Below are positions 34,651 to 43,270 of a DNA stretch of 49,730 bases, one piece after another. The position numbers were made by a program, and so were the translations under genes. Origin of the DNA: Methylotenera sp. RIFCSPLOWO2_02_FULL_45_14 (GTDB lineage: Bacteria; Pseudomonadota; Gammaproteobacteria; Burkholderiales; Methylophilaceae); the NCBI GenBank assembly GCA_001803395.1, contig MHBU01000023.1, positions 1 through 49,730 of the forward strand. Direction: 5' to 3'. Each line of letters begins with the position of its first letter. Position 1 is the first letter of the stretch. Below the pieces are notes generated by a model that was not told the origin of the DNA, made no database searches, and saw only the letters and a program-made list of their open reading frames with translations.

Positions 34651-35714
34651 GCTGTATCCGCCCTAGCGCTCACACCAGCACTTTCAAACGAGGCCATATC
34701 GTTTAAAAAATTAACCGCAGCCAGCACCAAGGGGTAGGCTAAAACTGCACCAGTGCCTTCACCCAAGCGCAACCCAATATCTAGCAAAGGAGTTACCCCT
34801 AGATGCTCTAATAACTGACGATGCCCCGCTTCGCCAGAGCAATGCGTAAACACGCAATATTGCAATATATTAGGCTGCAACTTGTAAGCCACTAATAGAG
34901 CAGCAGTCGCAATAAAACCATCAATCAACAATACTGACTTTTGTTCTGCGGCGCCGAGCATTGCGCCCACCATCATCGCAATTTCAAAACCACCAAAAGT
35001 GGTTAGCACTTGTAATGCATCCTCTCTATTCACTTGATGAAAATTGAGTGCCTGAGTTAAAACAGTTATTTTTTGAGCTAAGCCGGCATCATCTAAACCT
35101 GTACCACGCCCTACACACTCCTCTATGGGAAATTGACATAACACGCTCATTAAACAACTGGCAGAGGAGGTATTACCAATACCCATCTCACCAAAACCAA
35201 ATACATTGGCGCCCGCATTAATTTCTTTGCAACTAATTGCAGCACCAGCAACAAGTGCTTGCTCGCATTGTGCTAACGACATCGCAGGTTCGGTCAAAAA
35301 GTTACGTGTACCCAACTCTACTTTGGCATGCGTTAAGTCTGGATGCGCTTCAAAATGATAATTCACCCCAGCATCCACCACACGCAGCTGCATATTGTTT
35401 TGACGTGCAAATACGTTAATTGCCGCACCGCCTTGCAAAAAATTGAGCACCATCTGCGCGGTCACCGCTTGCGGATAAGGGCTAACGCCCGCCTCTACAA
35501 TACCGTGGTCCCCTGCAAACACGAGCATGGTCGGCTGACTTAAGCGCGGGCTTAGCGTTTGCTGTATCAGGCCAATCTGTAATGCGATAGCTTCCAAATG
35601 TCCCAAAGATCCTAAAGGTTTAGTTTTAGTGTTAATTTTATTGAGCAGTGCACTTTCAAGTGCCAAGTTATGTGGCGTGGAGTTTGGCTGAGAGATATTA
35701 AATTTCATAGCCAT
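34644..35714 (-). CDS. cobT: Nicotinate-nucleotide–dimethylbenzimidazole phosphoribosyltransferase
   Basis: The 356-aa CobT activates the DMB made by BluB to alpha-ribazole phosphate. The sequence includes KTKPLGSLGHLEAIALQIGL, VFAGDHGIVEAGVSPYPQAV, the catalytic-region FGFGEMGIGNTSSAS, CVGRGTGLDDAGLAQK and LGEGTGAVLAYPL. ATG 35714 or 35708. It is first in a cobT-cobS-phosphatase operon reading away from the tRNA gene. Confidence 0.95.
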   Translation of the reverse strand: MAMKFNISQPNSTPHNLALESALLNKINTKTKPLGSLGHLEAIALQIGLIQQTLSPRLSQPTMLVFAGDHGIVEAGVSPYPQAVTAQMVLNFLQGGAAINVFARQNNMQLRVVDAGVNYHFEAHPDLTHAKVELGTRNFLTEPAMSLAQCEQALVAGAAISCKEINAGANVFGFGEMGIGNTSSASCLMSVLCQFPIEECVGRGTGLDDAGLAQKITVLTQALNFHQVNREDALQVLTTFGGFEIAMMVGAMLGAAEQKSVLLIDGFIATAALLVAYKLQPNILQYCVFTHCSGEAGHRQLLEHLGVTPLLDIGLRLGEGTGAVLAYPLVLAAVNFLNDMASFESAGVSARADTAC

Positions 35715-35796
35715 AGATTTTACATCAGAGCGGCTTACTTAACACTAGTGCCCACTACATACTTCATCTGCATTAGTTAAAATATGAGAAATATTT

Positions 35797-35826
35797 TTGT
35801 CAGATTGTTATGAAGTTTGCTATAAT
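35797..35826 (+). promoter_or_regulatory. Promoter of tRNA-Phe
   Basis: TTGTCA (35797-35802) and TATAAT (35821-35826) with 18-bp spacing are followed by a G+C-rich gcgcgg discriminator, typical of stringently controlled stable RNA genes. Confidence 0.75.
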
Positions 35827-35872
35827 GCGCGGCTTGCAAACATTTACCGACGTTTGCGCAAGTTGATTTAAT

Positions 35873-35948
35873 GGCCGAGTAGCTCAGTCGGTAGAGCAGC
35901 GGATTGAAAATCCGCGTGTCACTGGTTCGATTCCAGTCTCGGCCACCA
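35873..35948 (+). tRNA. tRNA-Phe (GAA)
   Basis: A 76-nt cloverleaf: acceptor GGCCGAG pairs with CTCGGCC, CCA is encoded, the anticodon stem loop is GCGGA-TTGAAAA-TCCGC with anticodon GAA at 35906-35908, and the T loop is GGTTCGATTCC. All stems pair. Confidence 0.98.
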
Positions 35949-36094
35949 GTTTTGTGAATTTATCAAAACCATTAATTCAACGCCATCCCCTTGTTGTTGC
36001 CACACCTCAGCTGTTACATTTCTTTATACTTCAAGTAGTGCAGTATTCGTACATAATTGCTATTATTTGCATTGATTAATTTAGGTTTATTTTA

Positions 36095-36409
36095 ATGAGC
36101 ACTTATAGTGAAATTCAAGCGCATGACTTATTTACCATGATGACATCACGCCCACTATTATTAGTGGACGTTCGTAATGATGATGAAGTGGCACGCGGCA
36201 TTATCCAAGGCGCCGTACACATTCCGTTGGCCATGCTTCCTGTGCAGTATGAAGCGCTGACTAAAGTTGAAAATATTGTGTTTTATTGCCATAGTGGTAT
36301 GCGTTCTGCACATGCCGCCGCCTTTGCGTCCAACAAGGGCTGTAAAAACGTTTATAACTTGGCTGGTGGCGTTTTAGCCTGGAGTAAAGCGGGCTTTTCT
36401 TTTGTGTAA
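36095..36409 (+). CDS. Rhodanese-domain sulfurtransferase
   Basis: The 104-aa single-domain rhodanese has LLLVDVRNDDEVARGII, GAVHIPLAMLP and the active loop FYCHSGMRSAHAA with the persulfide cysteine. tusA begins 40 bp downstream, so the pair probably relays sulfur to tRNA thiolation or molybdopterin synthesis. Confidence 0.93.
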   Translation: MSTYSEIQAHDLFTMMTSRPLLLVDVRNDDEVARGIIQGAVHIPLAMLPVQYEALTKVENIVFYCHSGMRSAHAAAFASNKGCKNVYNLAGGVLAWSKAGFSFV

Positions 36410-36449
36410 CATAGCCACACGCAAAAAAATAAAGGGTAATATAGAAATA

Positions 36450-36683
36450 ATGGAATTTGATAAAGAAGTTGATGCCACTGGCCTTAATTGCCCACTGCCT
36501 ATTTTGCGTTGCAAAAAAGGTTTGAGTGACATGGGGCCTGCACAAGTGTTAAAAATCATCTCTACCGACCCTGGCTCAGTCAAAGATTTCAACGCTTTTT
36601 GTGTGCAAACGGGTCACGCGCTTTTACAATTAGATCAAGATGACACGTCTTTCACGTTTTACATTAAAAAACGTGCAAGCTAG
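36450..36683 (+). CDS. tusA: Sulfur carrier TusA
   Basis: The 77-aa product contains DATGLNCPLPILRCKKGLSD with the catalytic CPxP cysteine, then the two-strand end VLKIISTDPGSVKDFNAFC. ATG 36450 gives the normal TusA length. It is probably co-transcribed with the rhodanese. Confidence 0.94.
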   Translation: MEFDKEVDATGLNCPLPILRCKKGLSDMGPAQVLKIISTDPGSVKDFNAFCVQTGHALLQLDQDDTSFTFYIKKRAS

Positions 36684-36713
36684 CATAAGTGTGTTTTACA
36701 TAAGCGACACACA

Positions 36714-36745
36714 GTAAAAAAGGTGCTGAAAAGCACCTTTTTTAC
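36714..36745 (+). terminator. Terminator after tusA
   Basis: Perfect 14-bp stem gtaaaaaaggtgct (36714-36727) / agcaccttttttac (36732-36745), loop gaaa, with A and T runs. It can also serve valS, which converges from the right. Confidence 0.93.
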
Positions 36746-36807
36746 TTACGGTTACCTTCTTATACTACATAATGGGTTTTTTTAGCTTTATAAGCTTGAA
36801 CCTTTAT

Positions 36808-39681
36808 TTACTTTAACTTAGCCAACTGACTTTGCAGCTTCCCTAAGCTGCCACTAAATTCCGCCACGCGCGCTTTTTCTTGTTCAACAACCACTGCTGG
36901 TGCGCGCGCTACAAAGCTTTCATTATTAAGTTTTGCATTGGCTTTGTTAATTTCATTTTCTAAACGCGCTATTTCTTTACCTAAGCGCTCTTTTTCAGCC
37001 GCAACGTCAATTTCAACTTTTAACATGAGCTTAAAGTCATCCACTAGCATCACGGGTGCATCGGCTTCTGGCAGTTCAGCCACAATCGCGACATCTTCTA
37101 ACTTAGCCAAGGCTTTCAAATACGGCGCATAAAGGGCTAATTTTTCAGCATCGCCTGATGCGATTAAGGGCACGCGTGCGGCTGGCGAAATACTCATTTC
37201 ACCACGCAGGCTACGGCAGGCATCTACCATTTGCTTTAATTGTGCCACCCAGGCTTCAGCGACTTCATCAAGCTTATCAGACTGTGCGCTTGGGTAAGCC
37301 TCCAGCATGATGCTGGCACCATGCTTCTCGGTCATCGGCGCAATGGTTTGCCAAATTTCCTCGGTAATAAATGGCATGATTGGGTGTGCTAAACGTAAAA
37401 TGGTTTCCAGAACCCTTAACAAAGTACGGCGAGTCGCGCGCCTCTCTGCATCGCTTCCGTTCTGAATTTGTACTTTGGCTAACTCTAAATACCAATCGCA
37501 GTATTCATCCCACACAAACTCATAAATCGCTTTTGCCGCTAAGTCAAAGCGGTAATCTGCAAATGCGCGCTCCACTTCAGCTTCTGTGCGTTGCAATTTA
37601 CTTACAATCCAGCGATCCGCTTGTGAGAACTTGCGCCCGCCTTCACCACAGCTGGCCGCATCAAAACCATTGTCTTGCCCTTCAGTGTTCATCAGCACAA
37701 AGCGCGTGGCATTCCATAATTTATTGCAGAAATTTCGGTAGCCATCGCAGCGCTGTAAGTCAAACTTGATGTCACGTCCAGGTGAAGCAAGTGCAGCAAA
37801 AGTAAATCTGAGCGCGTCAGTCCCGTAAGCGTTAATGCCATCGGGGAATTCTTTACGCGTGTGCTTCTCGATTTTTGGCGCATCTTTCGGGTTCATTAAG
37901 CCTGTGGTGCGTTTTTTGATTAAATCATCAAGCGAAATGCCGTCAATCAAATCAATCGGATCCAGCACATTACCTTTAGATTTACTCATCTTGTGGCCTT
38001 CGGCATCGCGAATCAAGCCGTGTACATACACATGCTTAAACGGAATTTTGCCTGTGATGTGCGTGGTCATCATCACCATACGCGCCACCCAAAAGAAGAT
38101 GATGTCAAAACCTGTCACCAACACGCTGGACGGCAGGTACTGTTGCAAGGCGACATTGGCAGCATCTTTAGCCTCATCGCCCGTCCAATCCAGGGTTGAA
38201 AACGGCCATAATGCAGAGGAGTACCAAGTATCTAATACATCATCGTCACGTTTCAAATTGCCGGCATAGCCATCCTTGGCCGCCAAGACTTTAGCTTCAG
38301 CCTCATCATGTGCAACGTAAACTTTAGCGTGCCCATTTTCATCTTGGCCATACCAGGCAGGGATTTGATGGCCCCACCACAATTGGCGTGAAATACACCA
38401 GTCCTGAATGTTATTGAGCCACTGGTTATAAGTATTGACCCAGTTTTCGGGGTAGAACTTGATTTCACCGCTCGCGACAACATCCAGCGCTTTTTGCGTA
38501 ATACTTTTGCCATCAGCGGCTGGCTTGCTCATGGCAACAAACCACTGATCGGTCAGCATAGGTTCAATCACCACGCCGGTACGGTCACCACGCGGCACTT
38601 TAAGTTTGTGTTTATCGGTTTTTACTAAATAGCCTTGGGCCTCTAAATCAGCCACTACTTGTTTACGTGCTGCGAAGCGCTCTAGACCTTGGTATTGCAC
38701 CGGTGCGGCGTCATTCACAAAACCTTGTAAATTTAAGATTCCAATCATCGGCAAGTGATGACGTTGCCCAACCGCATAGTCATTAAAATCATGCGCTGGC
38801 GTCACTTTTACCACGCCCGTGCCAAATTCCTTATCAACATAGTCATCGGCAATAATCGGAATTTCACGGTCGCACAATGGCAACTTTACCTGCTGACCAA
38901 TCAAATGTGCATAACGCTCATCTTCAGGATGCACCATTACCGCTACGTCACCCAGCATGGTTTCTGGGCGAGTTGTGGCAACGGTTAAGCACCCTTCGCC
39001 ACTAGCTAAAGGATAGTTGATGTGCCACATAAAGCCATCTTCTTCTTCCTGCACCACTTCCAGGTCAGATACAGCTGTACCTAATTTCACGTCCCAATTC
39101 ACCAGGCGTTTGCCACGGTAAATCAAACCTTCGTTATACAAACGGACAAAGGTTTCTGTTACAACTTTGTTTAAGCCTGCATCCATGGTAAAGCGCTCAC
39201 GCGACCAATCAGGCGAAGTACCCAATCGGCGCATTTGGCGGGTGATAGTAGAGCCGGAATGCTCTTTCCACTCCCACACTTTTTCTAAGAACTTTTCACG
39301 GCCAAGCTCATGGCGCGACACGCCCTGCGCGTCGAGCTGGCGCTCCACTACAATTTGCGTCGCAATGCCGGCATGGTCTGTGCCCGGCTGCCATAGCGTG
39401 TTATCACCACGCATGCGGTGGTAGCGTGTTAACGCATCCATCAAGGTTTGGTTAAAGCCGTGCCCCATGTGCAGCGTACCGGTGACGTTAGGCGGCGGCA
39501 GTAAAATACAGAAATTGTCTTTGATTTCAGGGTTTAAATCTGTAGGCTGGCTAAAACCAGCGGCGTAATAGCCTTTGCCCTCCCAAAATTCGTACCATTT
39601 GCTTTCGATGGTTTTGGGGTCAAAGGATTTGGCTAGCGCTTTAATTTCAGGCATGTTTTTAGAAGAATGTTCAGTTGTCAT
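36808..39681 (-). CDS. valS: Valyl-tRNA synthetase
   Basis: The 957-aa class I synthetase has the HIGH motif as LHMGHGF in [15 protein letters not shown], the KMSKS motif in [16 protein letters not shown], the editing domain with [18 protein letters not shown], and a C-terminal coiled coil ([20 protein letters not shown]) that is typical of ValRS. ATG 39681 fits the family; a GTG at 39699 would add 6 residues. Confidence 0.97.
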   Translation of the reverse strand: MTTEHSSKNMPEIKALAKSFDPKTIESKWYEFWEGKGYYAAGFSQPTDLNPEIKDNFCILLPPPNVTGTLHMGHGFNQTLMDALTRYHRMRGDNTLWQPGTDHAGIATQIVVERQLDAQGVSRHELGREKFLEKVWEWKEHSGSTITRQMRRLGTSPDWSRERFTMDAGLNKVVTETFVRLYNEGLIYRGKRLVNWDVKLGTAVSDLEVVQEEEDGFMWHINYPLASGEGCLTVATTRPETMLGDVAVMVHPEDERYAHLIGQQVKLPLCDREIPIIADDYVDKEFGTGVVKVTPAHDFNDYAVGQRHHLPMIGILNLQGFVNDAAPVQYQGLERFAARKQVVADLEAQGYLVKTDKHKLKVPRGDRTGVVIEPMLTDQWFVAMSKPAADGKSITQKALDVVASGEIKFYPENWVNTYNQWLNNIQDWCISRQLWWGHQIPAWYGQDENGHAKVYVAHDEAEAKVLAAKDGYAGNLKRDDDVLDTWYSSALWPFSTLDWTGDEAKDAANVALQQYLPSSVLVTGFDIIFFWVARMVMMTTHITGKIPFKHVYVHGLIRDAEGHKMSKSKGNVLDPIDLIDGISLDDLIKKRTTGLMNPKDAPKIEKHTRKEFPDGINAYGTDALRFTFAALASPGRDIKFDLQRCDGYRNFCNKLWNATRFVLMNTEGQDNGFDAASCGEGGRKFSQADRWIVSKLQRTEAEVERAFADYRFDLAAKAIYEFVWDEYCDWYLELAKVQIQNGSDAERRATRRTLLRVLETILRLAHPIMPFITEEIWQTIAPMTEKHGASIMLEAYPSAQSDKLDEVAEAWVAQLKQMVDACRSLRGEMSISPAARVPLIASGDAEKLALYAPYLKALAKLEDVAIVAELPEADAPVMLVDDFKLMLKVEIDVAAEKERLGKEIARLENEINKANAKLNNESFVARAPAVVVEQEKARVAEFSGSLGKLQSQLAKLK

Positions 39682-39781
39682 AGCCCAGCATTTTAACACA
39701 TGCCATGCGCTGTGTTATGTCGCCGAATAGCTCATCGTCAATGAAAGCACAACCGCCGCTTCGTTACTGGAAAATGCAGTA

Positions 39782-41002
39782 TTAAGAGCCCAACACTAAA
39801 GGGCCCACTTTCTCCCAATAGCGTGAAAAACGTTTTAACCGTTTAGTGCTAATTTTCACATCCACTAATTGAGCTTCTGGCTGCCATTTAGGTGCAAATG
39901 GCGCTAATAATGCTTTGATTTTTCTATTGGGCGTATCCTGCGTAATCACTTGCCCCACACCGCGGCTCATCAACACCTCACAAGTATCGCCCAGCCACAC
40001 TTCAACGCCATCCATTTCACTCAAACAATCTGCTACAAACTGCAATCTGTTAAGTGACCAATGCCCATAAAGTTGCGGATCAAACACAAAGAATTTAGGG
40101 AACGGCCTTTTAAATAAATCGTGCGCGGCAGATAACATTTCATCATGCACATAAATAGCAATCGTTTTAAAACTGGAAGGCGCCCTCATGGGTAAAAGTT
40201 TAATTGGGTATTGTTTTGCATTAGGCGCTAGTGTTTGATTAAACAAGCGCTCACTTAAAGCTTCATAGCTGTCATCAAACGGGCATATTGCCTTGCAGTT
40301 TGCACAATACCTTTCACCGGTATATCGGCCTAAATTTTCTTTGTTAAAATAATAAGGTTTGGAGCTAAACGTTGACGCCACCCACTGCCAAGACAGATGA
40401 TTGCTCGCAATATCACCATCCAATAAATGATGTTCAAACCAATCTGCCGCGGCACGCCAATCCATTTTTAAATGATGCACAATATAGCTGGCAAGCCACA
40501 TACGTGCATGGTGATGAACATAGCCCGTAGTAAGTAAATCGTTAACAAAAGCATCCATACAAGGCAAACCTGTTTTGCCCTGCACAATGGCATCACTTAA
40601 CGGCGCATAGCCAATGGCAACTTTTGGCGGCTCTATTTCGCTATAAATTGCATCGCCTTTTTCATACCAAACTTGCCGCCAATAGTCTCGCCAGGCCAGC
40701 GCTGTTAAAAGCGTTTCAGCCTCTAAACCAAAGCGATTTTTAATTGAAGAGAATGCCTCATTTAAGCTCAGGCAGCCATGGCGTAAATACGGCGATAGAT
40801 GTGTAACCGCGCCATTGAGAAAATTATGGTTTCTTGCGTAGGCTACAACATCAATACTATTGAGTTTTTTTTGCGCACTCAGCCGCCCACCTGCCCACTC
40901 AGGCCCTAAGCCAGCACCTTGAGCGTCAGAAAATATGCGTTTAATATAGTGTAATCGTTCAACACGATCACTGGGAATATGTAATCTTTGTGCAGGGCTC
41001 AT
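39782..41002 (-). CDS. Photolyase/cryptochrome-like FAD protein with domains in reversed order
   Basis: Residues 1-230 of this 406-aa protein are the FAD-binding half of a photolyase: LTALAWRDYWRQVWY (100-114), TTGYVHHHARMWLASYIVHH (158-177) and LLDGDIASNHLSWQWVAST (193-211), which contains the Asp and Asn that hold FAD. The alpha/beta antenna-type domain, normally N-terminal, seems to be at the C-terminus: FKTIAIYVHDEM (278-289), FFVFDPQLYGHWSLNRLQFV (304-323) and EVWLGDTCEVL (334-344). A CxxCxxxC cluster (233-240) sits at the junction. Repair or signalling role is unknown. The start has aggaga upstream. It is alone between valS and nfeD. Confidence 0.8.
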   Translation of the reverse strand: MSPAQRLHIPSDRVERLHYIKRIFSDAQGAGLGPEWAGGRLSAQKKLNSIDVVAYARNHNFLNGAVTHLSPYLRHGCLSLNEAFSSIKNRFGLEAETLLTALAWRDYWRQVWYEKGDAIYSEIEPPKVAIGYAPLSDAIVQGKTGLPCMDAFVNDLLTTGYVHHHARMWLASYIVHHLKMDWRAAADWFEHHLLDGDIASNHLSWQWVASTFSSKPYYFNKENLGRYTGERYCANCKAICPFDDSYEALSERLFNQTLAPNAKQYPIKLLPMRAPSSFKTIAIYVHDEMLSAAHDLFKRPFPKFFVFDPQLYGHWSLNRLQFVADCLSEMDGVEVWLGDTCEVLMSRGVGQVITQDTPNRKIKALLAPFAPKWQPEAQLVDVKISTKRLKRFSRYWEKVGPLVLGS

Positions 41003-41163
41003 ACGTCAATTCTCCTACATTTTTAGTTAGTGTACTATTTTTTAACCACGGTGCGTGGGATATTTACCCATGAGATTATTGTCCAAAAACATCTAAATAA
41101 CGTGCCATAATAAGCCCTCAAATTGAGTGTTGAATTCAGACTAAATTTTCGTAAAGGAAAATA

Positions 41164-41610
41164 ATGATAGATCCAATGTGGGCGTGGGGTGCCATTGGCC
41201 TAATACTGTTTGCAATTGAAATGACCACAGCAACCTTTTACGCCATGTGGTTTGGTATTTCTGCTTTTTGTGTGGCCATTACCATGTGGCTATGGCCTAA
41301 TACGCCAGTTGGCATCCAGTTTGCTATGTTTGCCGTATTGTCTTTATGCGCCTTGGCGATTTGGCGATTCAACTACAAAAAAACAGAAACACACTCGCGC
41401 GTTGGGCAAGCGCAGGGGGAAGAAATTGGTCGAACAGGCATCGTGATTGAAGCAACCAGCCCGACACAAAACGGTATTATTCACTTCACACAAGGCTTAA
41501 TGGGTAGCCGTGAGTGGGCGGCGGTGTCAGATGAAACCATTGAGGCTGGAAGCCATGCAACCGTGATTGCAGTTGAAGGCAATGCCCTAAGAATTTCAAA
41601 ATCCAGTTGA
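41164..41610 (+). CDS. NfeD-like membrane protein
   Basis: The 148-aa protein has two or three N-terminal membrane helices (IGLILFAIEMTTATFYAMWF, VAITMWLWP) and a C-terminal OB-fold (GRTGIVIEATSPTQNGIIHF, WAAVSDETIEAGSHATVIAV). Short NfeD proteins work with the SPFH protein encoded next to them, as here, in membrane microdomain upkeep. The end of the gene is part of an 18-bp tandem repeat. Confidence 0.93.
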   Translation: MIDPMWAWGAIGLILFAIEMTTATFYAMWFGISAFCVAITMWLWPNTPVGIQFAMFAVLSLCALAIWRFNYKKTETHSRVGQAQGEEIGRTGIVIEATSPTQNGIIHFTQGLMGSREWAAVSDETIEAGSHATVIAVEGNALRISKSS

Positions 41611-41644
41611 ATTTCAAAATCAAGTTGAATTTCAAAAAATAGTT
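41591..41644. repeat. Three tandem 18-bp units across the nfeD stop codon
   Basis: gaatttcaaaatccagtt, gaatttcaaaatcaagtt and gaatttcaaaaaatagtt follow each other without gaps at 41591-41608, 41609-41626 and 41627-41644. The TGA stop spans the first junction. The unit is six codons long, so gain or loss of copies leaves the encoded end unchanged but alters the spacing to the SPFH gene. Confidence 0.85.
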
Positions 41645-41677
41645 AATGTTTTAACATCATATAAAAGGAAATAGAAA

Positions 41678-42520
41678 ATGACCGAATTTAGTTTCGTACT
41701 GATATTTTTGGTAATCGTCGCCATTATCAAAGGCGTGCGCATTGTGCCGCAGGGTGAAGAATGGGTGGTAGAACGCCTAGGTAAATTTGCTGGCGTACTC
41801 ACACCAGGCTTGCACGTGATTAACCCGATTTTCACCAAAGTAAGCTACAAAGTCACCACCAAAGACATTATTTTAGATGTGCCAGAGCAAGAAGTGATTA
41901 CCCGTGACAACGCAGTAATTTTAGCTAACGCCATTGCATTCATTAAAGTTTCAAACATTGAGCGTGCAGTGTATGGCATTGAAAACTTCCGCGAGGCGAT
42001 GCGTAATATGGTGCAAACCAGTTTGCGTTCCATCATTGGCGGCATGGATTTAAACCAAGCGCTTACCTCACGCGACCGTATTAAGGCAGAGCTTAAAACC
42101 GCGATTGCAGACGAAGCACTCGACTGGGGCTTAACTGTTAAGTCAGTTGAGATTCAAGACATCAAACCATCGCCTAATATGCAAGATGCGATGGAAAGAC
42201 AAGCTGCTGCTGAGCGTGAGCGCGTAGCCGTAGTAACCGAAGCAGAAGGCGCCAAACAATCACTCATATTGAATGCAGAAGCGCGTTTAGAAGCCGCTCG
42301 CAAAGATGCAGAAGCACAAATGGTAGCAGCAAAAGCCTCAGCGGAATCTATTAAATTTATTACCGAAGCCGTTAAAGAGAACAATGCATCGGCCATGTTC
42401 CTGCTAGGCGACCGCTACATTACCGCATTGCAGAAAATATCAGCTTCTGAAAACAGTAAAATTGTCATGATGCCTGGTGATTTAGTAGGTGCGGTAAAAA
42501 GTTTAGTCGGCGGGAAATAA
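41678..42520 (+). CDS. SPFH/stomatin-like membrane protease adaptor (QmcA-type)
   Basis: The 280-aa protein has one N-terminal membrane helix (FSFVLIFLVIVAIIKGVRIV), then the SPFH domain (VPQGEEWVVERLGKFAGVLT, PGLHVINPI, NAIAFIKVSNIERAVYGIEN) and a coiled coil of AERERVAVVTEAEGAKQSLI. It matches paraslipin/QmcA proteins that scaffold membrane proteases. The partner nfeD is immediately upstream. Confidence 0.94.
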   Translation: MTEFSFVLIFLVIVAIIKGVRIVPQGEEWVVERLGKFAGVLTPGLHVINPIFTKVSYKVTTKDIILDVPEQEVITRDNAVILANAIAFIKVSNIERAVYGIENFREAMRNMVQTSLRSIIGGMDLNQALTSRDRIKAELKTAIADEALDWGLTVKSVEIQDIKPSPNMQDAMERQAAAERERVAVVTEAEGAKQSLILNAEARLEAARKDAEAQMVAAKASAESIKFITEAVKENNASAMFLLGDRYITALQKISASENSKIVMMPGDLVGAVKSLVGGK

Positions 42521-42629
42521 GCACTTTTTATTTCCTCCCCATTTCACGGGTTGCCAGTACTTGGCATCTCCGTGGAATACATGCGCTAAAACCGTAAAGA
42601 TCTTGCAGATACATCGCTAAAGCAGATTA

Positions 42630-42689
42630 TTTCACACTTTACTTGCCAGTTTACTGGCGAAGTCAAATTGGGGAAGCCAAATACTGGCT
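42630..42689. repeat. Second copy of hairpin repeat
   Basis: About 60 bp closely match 15097-15158: tttcacactttacttgcc, then aaattggggaagccaaatac. The central hairpin is gccagt-tt-actggc here and gccact-tt-agtggc there, a paired base change that keeps the stem. Confidence 0.8.
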
Positions 42690-42752
42690 CATGCGTAATA
42701 GGATTAAAAATCCGCCTAATGGAAAATCCGGGTTCCATACTAGCAAAATCTA

Positions 42753-42937
42753 ATTGAGAGCTTTGCACGAAGCTGTTTTATTGCTAATCAGAAAATTGAT
42801 AAGCAATACTAAGCCAGCAAGCTGACAAGTATTGCTAAAAACGTTAATTTTGTCATTCTTCGCTACGCTCAGAATGACGGGGTTTGATATTTTGGTTAAA
42901 AATAGTGCTATTTTTAGTTTCGTGCAAAGCTCTCAAT
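42753..42937. repeat. 185-bp element bounded by 19-bp inverted repeats
   Basis: attgagagctttgcacgaa at 42753-42771 and its exact reverse complement at 42919-42937 enclose A+T-rich sequence with two further hairpins. There is no coding content. It may be a MITE-like element or a large cruciform. Confidence 0.65.
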
Positions 42938-43270
42938 ATACAACTCCAACAGGAATGTTGTCGTCTGAAGTTCACGCCAATCTGGCACACTCTGAGTCGT
43001 TGCTATCAATATCAATCATTGAGCACAATGATTTTGGTAAAGGTAAAGATCGCAGCCATACATCCGTACTTTAAGTGAAGTACATGACTTTTGTGCCTGA
43101 TGAAATACGCTACGCAGTTAAGTTCTAATGGAAACCATAGGGTAATTTAAATCATACGGGCGTTTTGCTATGAGTATATCCTGCGTTCGGCAAACTTATT
43201 GATACATCAAGTTTTTCAAGTTATAGTGATGTTGCTTTCAGTGATTATCTAATAAAAAAAGGGTTTGTGA

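Larger units (their letters stand above)
42521..43270. other. Repeat-rich intergenic spacer, no gene recognised
   Basis: This 750-bp spacer separates the SPFH gene from the response-regulator gene. I see no credible coding region; the longest open frames lack ribosome sites and run through repeats. It holds the copy of the covarying hairpin (42630-42689), a pair of 19-bp inverted repeats (42753-42937), a hairpin agcaatact...agtattgct (42801-42836) and a palindromic gtcattct...agaatgac unit (42852-42878). From 43080 on, nothing is recognised apart from the upstream region of the regulator. Confidence 0.6.

Noticed and set aside
42700-42740. tRNA-like stretch (ggattaaaaatccg, gggttcc)
   Set aside because: It has no acceptor stem or D arm and cannot form a cloverleaf; the likeness is by chance.
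42832-43074. 80-codon open frame in the spacer before the response regulator
   Set aside because: It runs through inverted repeats, has no ribosome site and resembles no protein.
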